A stretch of DNA of 64,000 bases from Archivesica marissinica (lineage: Eukaryota; Mollusca; Bivalvia; Venerida; Vesicomyidae). The notes beneath the pieces are model-generated. The model had not been told where the DNA came from and did no database searches. It saw nothing but the letters and a program-made list of their open reading frames with translations. Positions within the stretch are counted from its first letter, which is position 1, and each line of letters starts with the position of its first letter. A program made the position numbers and the translations under genes. Location: assembly GCA_014843695.1 (NCBI GenBank), contig CM026394.1, forward strand, positions 43,191,787-43,255,786, read 5' to 3'. Positions 22,901 through 35,327 of the stretch are shown here, piece after piece.

Positions 22901-25900
22901 CTATTCTACCTATCTACACATTCTATTGGTTGTGTTCCCTTCTACCCCCTACACATTCTATTGGTTGTGTTCCCTTCTACCCCCCTACACATTATATAGG
23001 TGGTGTTCCCTTCTGCCTACCTACACATTCTATTGGTGGTGTTCACTTCTACCCCCTACACATTCTATTGGTGGTGTTCCCTTCTACCTACCTACACATT
23101 CTATTGGTGGTGTTCCCTTCTACTACCCCCTACACATTCTATTGGTGGTGTTCCCTTCTACTACCCCCTACACATTATATTGGTGGTGTTCCCTTTTACT
23201 ACCCCCTACACATTCTATTGGTGGTGTTCCCTTCTACTACCCCCTACACATTCTATTGGTGGTGTTCCCTTCTACTACCCCCTACACATTCTATTGGTGG
23301 TGTTCCCTTCTTCTACCCCCTACACATTCTATTGTGGTGTTCCCTTCTAGCTCCCTACATATTCTATTGTGGTGTTCCCGTCTACCCCCTACACATTCTA
23401 TTGGTGGTGTTCCCTTNNNNNNNNNNNNNNNNNNNNNNNNNNNNNNNNNNNNNNNNNNNNNNNNNNNNNNNNNNNNNNNNNNNNNNNNNNNNNNNNNNNN
23501 NNNNNNNNNNNNNNNNNNNNNNNNNNNNNNNNNNNNNNNNNNNNNNNNNNNNNNNNNNNNNNNNNNNNNNNNNNNNNNNNNNNNNNNNNNNNNNNNNNNN
23601 NNNNNNNNNNNNNNNNNNNNNNNNNNNNNNNNNNNNNNNNNNNNNNNNNNNNNNNNNNNNNNNNNNNNNNNNNNNNNNNNNNNNNNNNNNNNNNNNNNNN
23701 NNNNNNNNNNNNNNNNNNNNNNNNNNNNNNNNNNNNNNNNNNNNNNNNNNNNNNNNNNNNNNNNNNNNNNNNNNNNNNNNNNNNNNNNNNNNNNNNNNNN
23801 NNNNNNNNNNNNNNNNNNNNNNNNNNNNNNNNNNNNNNNNNNNNNNNNNNNNNNNNNNNNNNNNNNNNNNNNNNNNNNNNNNNNNNNNNNNNNNNNNNNN
23901 NNNNNNNNNNNNNNNNNNNNNNNNNNNNNNNNNNNNNNNNNNNNNNNNNNNNNNNNNNNNNNNNNNNNNNNNNNNNNNNNNNNNNNNNNNNNNNNNNNNN
24001 NNNNNNNNNNNNNNNNNNNNNNNNNNNNNNNNNNNNNNNNNNNNNNNNNNNNNNNNNNNNNNNNNNNNNNNNNNNNNNNNNNNNNNNNNNNNNNNNNNNN
24101 NNNNNNNNNNNNNNNNNNNNNNNNNNNNNNNNNNNNNNNNNNNNNNNNNNNNNNNNNNNNNNNNNNNNNNNNNNNNNNNNNNNNNNNNNNNNNNNNNNNN
24201 NNNNNNNNNNNNNNNNNNNNNNNNNNNNNNNNNNNNNNNNNNNNNNNNNNNNNNNNNNNNNNNNNNNNNNNNNNNNNNNNNNNNNNNNNNNNNNNNNNNN
24301 NNNNNNNNNNNNNNNNNNNNNNNNNNNNNNNNNNNNNNNNNNNNNNNNNNNNNNNNNNNNNNNNNNNNNNNNNNNNNNNNNNNNNNNNNNNNNNNNNNNN
24401 NNNNNNNNNNNNNNNNCCTTCTACTACCCCCTACACATTCTATTGGTGGTGTTCCTTTCTACTACCCCCTACACATTATATTGGTGGTGTTCCCTTTTAC
24501 TACCCCCTACACATTCTATTGGTGGTGTTCCCTTCTACTACCCCCTACACATTCTATTGGTGGTGTTCCCTTCTACTACCCCCTACACATTCTATTGGTG
24601 GTGTTCCCTTCTTCTACCCCCTACACATTCTATTGTGGTGTTCCCTTCTAGCTCCCTACATATTCTATTGTGGTGTTCCCGTCTACCCCCTACACATTCT
24701 ATTGGTGGTGTTCCCTTCTACCCCCTACACATTCTATTGATGGTGTTCCCTTCTACCCCCTACACATCCTATTGTGGTGTTCCCTTCTACCCCCTACACA
24801 TTCTATTGGTGGTGTTCCCTTCCACCCCCTACACATTCTAGTGTGGTGTTCCCTTCTATCCCCTACACATTCTATTGTGGTGTTCCCTTCTACCCCCTAC
24901 ACATTATATAGGTGGTGTTCCCTTCTATCCCCTACACATTCTATTGGTGGTGTTCCCTTCTACCTCCCTACATATTCTATTGGTGGTGTTCCCTTCTAGC
25001 TCCCTACACATTATATTGGTGGTGTTCCCTTCTACCCCCCTACACATTATATAGGTGGTGTTCCCTTCTACCGCCCTACATATTCTATTGGTGGTGTTCC
25101 CTTCTAGCTCCCTACACATTATATAGGTGGTGTTCCCTTCTACCCCCTACACATTATAGTGGTGGTGTTCCCTTCTACCCCCTACACATTATATTGGTGT
25201 GTTCCCTTCTACTACCCCCTACACATTATATAGGTGGTGTTCCCTTCTACCCCCTACACATTATATTGGTGGTGTTCCCTTCTACTACCCCCTACACATT
25301 CTATTGGTGGTGTTCCCTTCTACCTCCCTACACATTCTATTGGTGGTGTTCCCTTCTACCCCTACACATTATATTGGTGGTGTTCCCTTCTACTACCCTC
25401 TACACATTCTATTGTGGTGTTCCCTTCTACTACCCCCTACACATTATATTGGTGGTGTTCCCTTCTACTACCCCTACACATTCTATGGTGGAGTTCCCTT
25501 CTACCTACCTACACATTATATTGGTGGTGTTCCCTTCTCCTACCTACACATCTATGTGGTGTTCCCTTCTACCCCCTACACACATTATATTGGTGGTGTT
25601 CCCTTCTACTACCCCTACACATTATATTGGTGGTGTTCCCTTCTACCTACCTACACATTCTATTGGTGGTGTTCCCTTCTACTCCCTACACATTCTATTG
25701 GTGGTGTTCCCTTCTTCTACCCCCTACACATTCTATTGGTGGTGTTCCCTTCTACCACCCCCTACACATTCTATTGATGGTGTTCCCTTCTACCCCCTAC
25801 ACATTATATTGGTGGTGTTCCCTTCTACTCCCTACACATTATATTGGTGGTGTTCCATTTTACCCCCTACACATTATATTGGTGGTGTTCCCTTCTACCC

Positions 25901-28900
25901 CCTACACATTATATTGGTGGTGTTCCCTTCTACTCCCTACACATTCTATTGGTGCTGTTCCCTTCTACCTACCTACACATTCTATTGGTGGTGTTCCCTT
26001 CTACTCCCCCTACACATTCTATTGGTGGTGTTCCCTTCTACTACCCCCTACACATTATATGGTGGTGTTCCCTTTTACTACCCCCTACACATTCTATTGG
26101 TGGTGTTCCCTTCTACCCCCTACACATTCTATTGGTGGTGTTCCCTTCTACCCCCTACACATTCTAGTGTGGTGTTCCCTTCTATCCCCTACACATTCTA
26201 TTGGGTGTTCCCTTCTACCCCCTACACATTATATAGGTGGTGTTCCCTTCTATCCCCTACACATTCTATTGGTGGTGTTCCCTTCTACCTCCTACAATTC
26301 TATTGGTGGTGTTCCCTTCTAGCTCCCTACACATTAATTGGTGGTGTTCCCTTCTAGCTCCCTACACATTATATAGGTGGTGTTCCCTTCTACACCCCCT
26401 ACACATTATAGTGGTGGTGTTCCTTCTACCCCCTACACATTATATTGGTGGTGTTCCCTTCTACTACCCCCTACACATTATATAGGTGGTGTTCCCTTCT
26501 ACCCCCTACACATTATATTGGTGGTGTTCCCTTCTACTACCCCCTACACATTCTATTGGTGGTGTTCCCTTCTACCTACCTACACATTCTATTGGTGGTG
26601 TTCCCTTCTACCCCCTACACATTCTATTGGTGGTGTTCCCTTCTACCTACCTACACATTCTATTGGTGGTGTTCCCTTCTACTACCCCCTACACATTCTA
26701 TTGGTGGTGTTCCCTTCTACCCCCTACACATTCTATTGGTAGTGTTCCCTTCTACTACACCCTACACATTCTATTGGTGGAGTTCCCTTCTACCTACCTA
26801 CACATTATATTGGTGGTGTTCCCTTCTACCTACCTACACATTCTATTGGTGGTGTTCCCTTCTGCCTACCTACACATTCTATTGGTGGTGTTCCCTTCTG
26901 CCTACCTACACATTATATTGGTGGTGTTCCCTTCTACCCCCCTACACATTATATTGGTGGTGTTCCCTTCTACCTACCTACACATTCTATTGGTGGTGTT
27001 CCCTTCTACTACCTACACATTATATTGGTGGTGTTCCCTTCTACCCCCTACACATTATATTGGTGTTCCCTTCTACTCCCTACACATTCTATTGGTGGTG
27101 TTCCCTTCTTCTACCTCCCTACACATTCTATTGGTGGTGTTCCCTTCTACACCCCCTACACATTATATTGTGGTGTTCCCTTCTACCCCCTACATTATAT
27201 TGGTGGTGTTCCATTTTACCCCCACACATTATATTGGTGGTGTTCCCTTCTACCCCCTACACATTATATTGGTGGTGTTCCCTTCTACTCCCTACACATT
27301 CTATTGGTGGTGTTCCCTTCTACCTACCTACACATTTTATTGGTGGTGTTCCCTTCTTCTACTCCCTACACATTCTATTGGTGGTGTTCCCTTCTTCTAC
27401 TCCCTACACATTCTATTGGTGGTGTTCCCTTCTACCACCCCCTACACATTCTATTGATGGTGTTCCCTTCTACCCCCTACACATTATATTGGTGGTGTTC
27501 CCTTTTACCCCCTACACATTATATTGGTGGTGTTCCCTTCTACCCCCTACACATTCTATTGATGGTGTTCCCTTCTACCCCCTACACATTCTATTGGTGG
27601 TGTTCCCTTCTACCTCCCTACATATTCTATTGGTGGTGTTCCCTTCTAGCTCCCTACATATTATATTGGTGGTGTTCCCTTCTACCCCCTACACATTATA
27701 TAGGTGGTGTTCCCTTCTAGCTCCCTACACATTATATAGGTGGTGTTCCCTTCTACTCCCTACACATTATGTTGGTGGTGTTCCCTTCTACCCCCTACAC
27801 ATTATATTGGTGGTGTTCCCTTCTACTACCCCCTACACATTCTATTGGTGGTGTTCCCTTCTACTACCCCCTACACATTATATTGGTGGTGTTCCCTTCT
27901 ACTACACCCTACACATTCTATTGGTGGTGTTCCCTTCTACCTACCTACACATTATATTGGTGGTGTTCCCTTCTACCTACCTACACATTATATTGGTGGT
28001 GTTCCCTTCTACCTACCTACACATTCTATTGGTGGTGTTCCCTTCTACCCCCTACACATTATATTGGTGGTGTTCCCCTCTACTACCCCCTACACATTCT
28101 ATTGCATAATTGGTGGTGTTCCCTTCTACCTACCTACACATTTTATTGGTGGTGTTCCCTTCTTCTACTCCCTACACATTATATTGGTGGTGTTCCCTTC
28201 TACTACCCCCTACACATTCTATTGGTGGTATTTCCCTTCTACTACCCCCTACACATTCTATTGGTGGTATTCCCTTCTACTACCCCCTACACATTCTATT
28301 GGTTGTGTTCCCTTCTACTACCCCCTACACATTATATTGTTGTGTTCCCTTCTACTCCCCTACACATTCTATTGGTGGTGTTCCCTTCTATCCCCTACAC
28401 ATTCTATTGGTGGTGTTCCCTTCTATCCCCTACACATTCTATTGGTGGTGTTCCCTTCTATCCCCTACACATTATATTGGTGGTATTCCCTTCTACTACC
28501 CCCTACACATTCTATTGGTTGTGTTCCCTTCTACTACCCCCTACACATTCTATTGGTGGTGTTCCCTTCTATCCCCTACACATTCTATTGGTGGTGTTCC
28601 CTTCTATCCCCTACACATTCTATTGGTGGTGTTCCCTTCTACCTCCCTACACATTCTATTGGTGGTGTTCCCTTCTACTACCCTCTACACATTATATTGG
28701 TGGTGTTCCCTTCTACCTACCTACACATTATATTGGTGGTGTTCCCTTCTACTACCCCCTACACATTATATAGATGGTGTTCCCTTCTTCTACCCCCTAC
28801 ACATTCTATTGTGGTGTTCCCTTCTAGCTCCCTACACATTCTATTGGTGGTGTTCCCTTCTAGCTCCCTACACATTATATAGGTGGTGTTCCCTTCTATC

Positions 28901-29045
28901 CCCTACACATTCTAGTGGTGGTCTTCCCTTCTACCTCCCTACATATTCTATTGGTGGTGTTCCCTTCTATCCCCTACACATTATATTGGTGGTGTTCCCT
29001 TCTATCCCCTACACATTCTATTGGTGGTGTTCCCTTCTACCTCCC
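19920..29045. repeat. 35-38-bp minisatellite array, about 225 visible copies, with gap
   Basis: The unit core is tattggtggtgttcccttct followed by accccctacacattc. Inserted cta (ctactacccc), tagctcc and gcctacc variants give 35-, 36- and 38-bp lengths. The 1000-base run of N at 23417-24416 interrupts it. Length changes of 1 and 3 bases shuffle the frame, and the long apparent plus-strand frames are artefacts. It fills most of the intron between alternative exons A and B. On the transcribed strand each unit has two G-runs (taggggg and agaaggg). Confidence 0.97.
23417..24416. other. Assembly gap (1000 N)
   Basis: This is an exact 1000-base N run, a conventional placeholder for a gap of unknown size. 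The 301 bases on its left (23116-23416) match 24417-24717 on its right with a single mismatch. Confidence 0.98.
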
Positions 29046-29194
29046 TACATATAACTACTATACATCTAACAATTTTCCTCAACATTTCTCAACTGTTTCT
29101 CTCAGTCATTCTTGTGTGTGCCCCTGTATGCCTCTTAAGCAAACTCAGTTTTAGTTCATCACTCCACATGCTTTGTACCTCCAAGTACCCTTCC

Positions 29195-29438
29195 TTAACC
29201 CATTCAACACCAAGTAACTCACATGGACTGGTCCATGATATTTTTAGACCAATAAATGAATAACAAAATTACATTTGGATCAGTTCATTTATCAAAATGG
29301 GTAATTTTTTTCCTAAAAATAGTTATATTACTTGAAAAAAGTGCAGATCCTGATGAGACGGCTCGTCACGAGCCGGCTCATCTGGATCTACACTTTTTTG
29401 TAAGCCAATTTAGAGGTATGTGGTGTTGAAAGGGTTAA
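29195..29438 (-). mobile_element. TTAA MITE family A, copy 2
   Basis: The copy is bounded by ttaacccattcaacacc and ggtgttgaaagggttaa. The centre is a near-perfect palindrome (gacggctcgtcacgagccgg). TTAA ends with CCC/GGG inside are typical of piggyBac-type MITEs. It is inverted relative to the copies at 29608 and 31688. Confidence 0.88.
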
Positions 29439-29607
29439 ATGAACCTAATATGAAATCTTAAAGAGAATATTTCTTTGAATGATTATTCTAATAGTTTTTA
29501 TATTTATTTATTTATGCGGTTGTCTGCCGGAGGTTTGCTATATCGTATTGCTTTTGTTTATTAGGAAACTACACAGGGCGTACGTCTATTGTCTATGTAA
29601 ACCTATA

Positions 29608-29833
29608 TTAACCCTTTCAACGCCACAGGCCTCTAAATAGGCTTATGAAAAGTGTAGATCCAGATGATCTCATCAGGATCTGCACTTTTTTGCCAGTAAT
29701 AATTATTACTATTTTTAGATAAAATTACCCATTTTGATAAATGAACTGGTCCAAAGGTAATTTTCTTATTAATTTATTGGTCTGAAAATATCATGGACCA
29801 GTCCATGTCAGTTACTTGGGCTTGAATGGGTTA
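29608..29833 (+). mobile_element. TTAA MITE family A, copy 3
   Basis: The copy starts ttaaccctttcaacgccaca and ends cttgaatgggtta. It lacks about 20 bases of the central palindrome. Confidence 0.86.
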
Positions 29834-30304
29834 GGCATACATTCTAAACCGAATAATAAAAGTTTAAAAAATTAAAATAAATAATAAACAAAGAGGCTAA
29901 ACTTGACTAGAGTTGCCCACCGGATTTTTCATGTATATACAAAAAATGATTAAAATGCAAAATTGTCATGCTTGTTTGAATGGATCCGGCTCAATAATAT
30001 GGCTTACAACATACTAATTGGATATAATAACAGTTGAAATACGTTCCTTATCGAAAGAAAACAAACTCATGTAAATATTTATATAATTTATGACAATGTT
30101 TCATGAACATTTGGTCAAAATAGAGCTTCTACAGTGTTTACATGATTTTCTTTAAATTGACCTAGTGACCTATATTTTATAAGAATATTGCCAATTCTTT
30201 AAAGGAAAAAACCACCTTTCATTAATATGTATCAAGATAGATCCTACAGCATTCACAATTGTGGCTTTTCTGCAACTTTTAACCAACTTTATTTTTACTG
30301 AAAA

Positions 30305-30680
30305 TGGTCAGTTATCAAAACAAACCAATCATTTATGAAGATGTAAAACATGGTCGATTATCAAAACAAACCAATCATTTATGAAGATGTAAAACATGGT
30401 CGATTATCAAAACAAACCAATCATTTATGAAGATGTAAAACATGGTCGATTATCAAAACAAACCAATCATTTATGAAGAAATAAAACATGGTCGATTATC
30501 AAAACAAACCAATCATTTATGAAGATGTAAAACATGGTCGATTATCAAAACAAACCAATCATTTATGAAGAAATAAAACATGGTCGATTATCAAAACAAA
30601 CCAATCATTTATGTAGAAATAAAACATGGTCGATTATCAAAACAAACCAATCATTTATGAAGATGTAAAACATGGTCGAG
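30305..30680. repeat. 46-bp tandem repeat (about 8 copies)
   Basis: The unit contains aaacatggtcgattatcaaa and acaaaccaatcatttatgaa, with gatgt or gaaat variants. Confidence 0.93.
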
Positions 30681-30882
30681 TATCCGGAGAAAAACCACCT
30701 GATCGATCTGGCGACAACCGTACCATTGAAAATATTAGAAGCCAGATCAAACTTGATCACCTACAGCCATTGGGTTTGGTCATGTTAAACAAACACAAGC
30801 AAAATTGTTACTTAAAACAATACATACAAAAATAGTGTCAGAAAGAAAACACAATCCACTTGCTCAAAGCATGTCGGCAGAA

Positions 30883-31066
30883 CACAAGTCTGTTAGAACT
30901 TGAGCACTGATCTGCTAGAACTTGAGCACTGATCTGTTAGAACTCGAGCAAAAGTCTGTTAGAACTCAAGCAAAAGTCTGTTAGAACTCGAGCACTGGTC
31001 TGTTAGAACTCGAGCATAATTCTGTTAGAACTCGAGCACTGGTCTGTTAGAACGAGCATAATTCTG
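30883..31066. repeat. 22-bp tandem repeat (about 8 copies)
   Basis: The unit is tctgttagaactcgagcact plus gg, with aaaag and ataat variants. Confidence 0.9.
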
Positions 31067-31069
31067 TTA

Positions 31070-31687
31070 ACAACACCTGCCCTGTCTTGTCAAGACAGTT
31101 TGGTGTATTACGCCCCCTCTGGCGGCAAAAAACCAGCTATTTTTAGTACAAAGTAACAATCTCTTCTGTAGCTCTGTGGTGACAGCTCAACAGTTACGCC
31201 CAGCTATCTTTCTATCCTCCCCACACCCCACTCCCCCACCCCCCGAAGGAATGCGAGACTACACTGAATATGTGAATATATAAATATCGTACAAATAAAC
31301 AAGGGCGTTTCCTTTCTGACACAGAAACTTAACATGAACATTACAAACATGGAACACTTGCAAATTATGAGTGGACACTTACTATATGTATAGTAACATG
31401 GTAACATGTTAAACTTCCTTGCGACATGTTAAACTTCCTTGCGCAATATGCATGTATATAAGTACAATATATATGAAGTAAGATAGCACAACCCCTGGAG
31501 TCCTGCAGTCTATACAACAAGGCAAACATTCATGTACAGTGCAGCCCCAAAACATTACTGCAGTTCTGAAAACATGTCATATTATGATATACAGTCTAGT
31601 CCAAAAATGTTTTCCACATTAAAAAAACCCTGAAAAATGGAAAAACTATAAAAATGCACATTATATGTACAGATAGAGTTTATACGT
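31070..31687. other. Unique intron sequence
   Basis: No exon or element is recognised. A short direct repeat, catgttaaacttccttgcg, occurs twice near 31405-31445. Confidence 0.4.
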
Positions 31688-31932
31688 TTAACCCTTTCAA
31701 CACCACAGACCTCTAAATTGGCTTACAAAAAAGTGTAGATCCAGATGAGCCGGCTCGTGACGAGCCGTCTCATCAGGATCTGCACTTTTTTCAAGCAATA
31801 TAACTATTTTTAGGGGAAAAAATTACCCATTTTGATAAATGAACTGATCCAAATGTAATTTTGTTATTAATTTATTTGTCTAAAAATATCATGGACCAGT
31901 CCATGTCAGTTACTTGGTGTTGAATGGGTTAA
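31688..31932 (+). mobile_element. TTAA MITE family A, copy 4
   Basis: This full copy runs from ttaaccctttcaacaccaca to ggtgttgaatgggttaa, with the central palindrome gagccggctcgtgacgagcc. It is nearly identical to the reverse complement of the copy at 29195. Confidence 0.9.
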
Positions 31933-32145
31933 TGGCATATATATACATCAGTTTTCTTCAAAACTTCGATCCTCGCTGTTCTACCTGAAATATATTCTAT
32001 TCTAAAAATAATCAGCATTCAAGTAAATAAATTCACTGCAAATAAATCATGAAAAATAAACTAAACAGAAAATGAAACACAATCAAAATTAATGAACTAG
32101 ATGAAGCAGTTATACAAGATAAAGCGTGTTCAGAAAAATAGTTGG

Positions 32146-32236
32146 TTAACCCTTTCACCCCTGTATGACAGAAATACTCCCAATAGCCATAACGATGCCA
32201 GAAGTCTATCATGACAAAATGGGTTGAAAGGGTTAA
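32146..32236. mobile_element. Short TTAA MITE (family C)
   Basis: This roughly 90-bp element has ends ttaaccctttcacccctgt and gggttgaaagggttaa. The termini resemble families A and B but the inside differs. Confidence 0.65.
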
Positions 32237-32999
32237 AAGTGCCGGGTATTGGAAAGCTAGCTTAGGTACTGAGTAACGATAAAAAGCTGTGAGGCTTAAA
32301 AAGCAAGGGTACCGATTTGGAAAGAAGCACAGAAGCATTTTAGGTGTAATTTATTGATACAACAGACAGACAAGACATACAGACAGACAGAACAATAGGA
32401 CAGCTTTAACAGGGAAGTGATTAGAATCATATGAACTATACATGTAGAGTCATTATTCGAAAGAAAGTTTGAGTAGAAATGTTGGGGCATTATATGTTAT
32501 TGATAGTACTACAGTACCAAGAATTTTCCTATTTTTACATTGTATGAAACTGGATAACTTGATAGGGAATTTTGTGATCTCACAAAGGCATTTGATTCTT
32601 CCTACAAATCATATATTGCTTTCCTTCTAATTAATTCACATTCATTCTTGCTCAGTCATACCGTATTAGTTATAAACTGTATTAAATCTACGGGACATTT
32701 AGCTAGACCGGGATTGGCTAACACTATTGTAGTATATGCATATATATGTATAGATACTGCCTAGCAACTTGCTTCTGCTGGATTACTAAAAGGTTTCCAA
32801 AGGAATTCTATAAATGTTGGGTCATTCTAGACAAGGTTATAAGCATACACAAATGCAATGGAGTTTGACAGAAGAATGCATGTTTTCCTCGTTGATTTTA
32901 CAACTCTGCAACACATTTTAATTATATAAAACTTCTATGAAAGTCTACATTTTCCTTTTTTAATTACAAAACAATGCTCGAATTTGCTGGTTTTTCTAT

Positions 33000-33472
33000 T
33001 ACCTCCCTTGGAAGATAAAGCCCGATTTAACACGAAATGTACATTGGTCCTTTTAGTTGGAATCCTTTGTAATCACATTTATCATACGACAACATCTGTT
33101 TAAGGATTTTATTTTTACGTTTATTTATCATCACTACCGGTTGCCCATATGAGCTATGTCTCCTGAAGAGATTAGTCATTTTAGATTTTTGGAGGATAGT
33201 GCAATGATAAAGACAGAGACCCATTCCAGAGTCTTCTCTATTTCTTTTACGTACATGGTGTAAAGCACGGACACGAGACCTTGGTTTAAAGTCCCATTGA
33301 AAGACTATTCATTTTATTAGGGTCAGCAGGGGGATCGAACCTGCAATCCCTGGGTTACCAGTCCAGCGTGTTACCACAGGACTACAGATCCGTCTAACAA
33401 AGGATTCAAACTAAAAGAACCCATTTACATTTTGGGATAAATCAGGCTGTATCTGCCAAGGGAGGTAATAGA
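33000..33472. mobile_element. Palindromic MITE carrying an inserted SINE
   Basis: The left arm, ctattacctcccttgg to ttggaatcctttg (about 33000-33070), is the reverse complement of the right arm, caaaggattcaaac to ccaagggaggtaatag (33398-33472). Arm-like fragments recur at 41.76 and 49.1 kb. The loop is occupied by a full SINE. Confidence 0.8.
33110..33397 (-). mobile_element. Full-length tRNA-derived SINE, 'cagtctttcagatgggac' family
   Basis: On the minus strand it starts with a tRNA-like head: an A-box-like tgtagtcctgtggtaacacg and the B box ggttcgatcccc. It continues into gtctttcaatgggactttaa and ends gataaataaacgtaaaa. It is the best copy for defining this family's head. The tRNA-like part is a polymerase III promoter remnant, not a functional tRNA gene. 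Confidence 0.88.
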
Positions 33473-33721
33473 AAATTAGAGATGTCTCTCATTAATAATA
33501 CATATCCTTAAAATAGTATTCAGGGGAAGTAACTAACGCTTCACTGTTGACTGTAGAGATGTGTACTTTAGAGAGATTGAAACTGGGACTTTAATTCTAT
33601 GGGATTTTACAAGCAGACACAACACTTTGTGGGACTTTACAAATATAGGTGTACTATACAGCTAACAGGTATGTATTTCTCTCTGTGGAAGCGATCTAAA
33701 TTCTATAAGCTAACAGATAGT

Positions 33722-33803
33722 TTAAACCTTTCCCCAATAGAGACGCAGAATTAGATCCTACTGTATCTCCATACATACGACAGGCATGTGGGGAAAGGGT
33801 TAA
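33722..33803. mobile_element. Short TTAA inverted-repeat element (family D)
   Basis: The termini are ttaaacctttcccca and tggggaaagggttaa, about 80 bp apart. Confidence 0.6.
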
Positions 33804-34108
33804 AGGCTGTGTTTAAAGGGATACACACTAGCATGCAATGGTATACCAAAGTGGTTTTACCTCATTCTGAGAGACAGAATAAAGACACATATAAGGGTTA
33901 AAATGTGACTGTTAGAATACATAAATATATCAGACATAGACAATCATTTTAAGTGCGAAACGACACACAATATTCTGACCAATGTCCTAGTGTAAAATTA
34001 AGTGTGCTTTGACTACATATGTAACTTTTTTTTTAAACTATCGAATATATGTATGAAACTGAGTACATGATTATAGTTTCCGTGTAACAATCAATCTATT
34101 CTAATGGA

Positions 34109-34923
34109 TACCGTATTTAGCTGTGTATAGTGCGCTACCGTGTATAGTGCGCACCCACGATCTGGCACGAAAATCGGCGGAAAAACTGAGTTCCTATGTA
34201 TACTGCGCACGTGAAAAACGCAATTTTCCAAGTCAAAATTTAACATTTCTCAAAAATCGCTAAAAATTGTGCTCCGTGATTTTTACAACTTATATTAATC
34301 ACTCGAGATATACCTCATCGCACTCGGGCACACCTGCTCAAATTTCTCGACACGTTCTCAAACATCTCAACACGTTCTCAAACATGTCAGCAGATGCTCA
34401 AACTTCTCAACACGTGAAGCCTACCTAATTAACTGGGACCCATTGTGAAAGGTTTGTCGAAATTAATTATCGCTACAATCAATTGAAATACTGCAGCCAA
34501 AAGTTTTTTATTATGCAATGCATTGTACATTGTACGGCGAAGTACGCGAAAAGTACGGGAAATATTACATACGATAAAACCACGTGATGTTATAAATCGC
34601 CATTTTTTATGCATTTACCTTTCAATTAAATTCATCAAAGTTTGCCAAAATAAACGAAATATATGCTAATTTTGTGGTCTTATTCATTTGATTTATTTAT
34701 ATAGACTATCGGCAACTGGTTTTAATAGCTAGTTTATAACGATTGTCGAATGTAACAACTTATAGAATGACTGTGGGCCGTTGGGTCGAATTTCAGTTTT
34801 TTCACGAAATTTTGGTCCGGAAAAAAATGTCCTGATGTCTGTACTGGTGTATAATGCGCAGTAGATAAAATGGATGAGGATTTCAGTAAGAAATGTGCGC
34901 ACTATACACAGCTAAATACGGTA
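34109..34923. mobile_element. Non-autonomous DNA transposon, about 815 bp
   Basis: The terminal inverted repeats are taccgtatttagctgtgtat and atacacagctaaatacggta. They continue inward with tagtgcgc / gcgcacta, flanked by TA-like bases. No transposase frame is present. A SINE-tail-like fragment (acttatattaatcactcgag) lies inside. Confidence 0.83.
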
Positions 34924-35327
34924 TATAAAATATGTAACGTACATCTTTCTTGTGCATAAAAGTGCAAAAACACGGTAGACAGGTTGTGACAACACAGATT
35001 CAGAGGTGATAGTTAAAGCTGGGATATAACCATGGTGATATTTTATCAATGCTATAAAAACCATGTTTGAACATTATGCACATCAATTTGGAACAATTTT
35101 TTTATTTTTTGGAGCAATTTTTTGGCTGTTTTCGCTATTGATTTTTTGTGTGGATAAATTATGTTTTACTGAATATTTGAAGAATAGAGAAACGGTTGGA
35201 CCGCAGATTTATAATCCCGAACTCTAGCACCTCTGTAAATGAACGACATTTATGTGACCGTAATTTATGTGACCGCATGGGCAAACTTAAGTGAGATGTT
35301 GATAATGTGATCGGGCGTCACACTTAC
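34924..35327. other. Unique intron sequence after alternative exon A
   Basis: No further copy of the CQxGFS exon is seen here on the minus strand. Confidence 0.4.

Noticed and set aside
20713..24740. Long plus-strand frames rich in HILLVVFPST and YWWCSLL, one spanning the N gap
   Set aside because: These are frames through a 35-38-bp array in three registers. They run through 1000 N and lie opposite the integrin transcript.
33320..33397. Possible tRNA gene on the minus strand
   Set aside because: The A and B boxes are present, but the sequence continues into the SINE body and recurs with it elsewhere. It is a SINE head.
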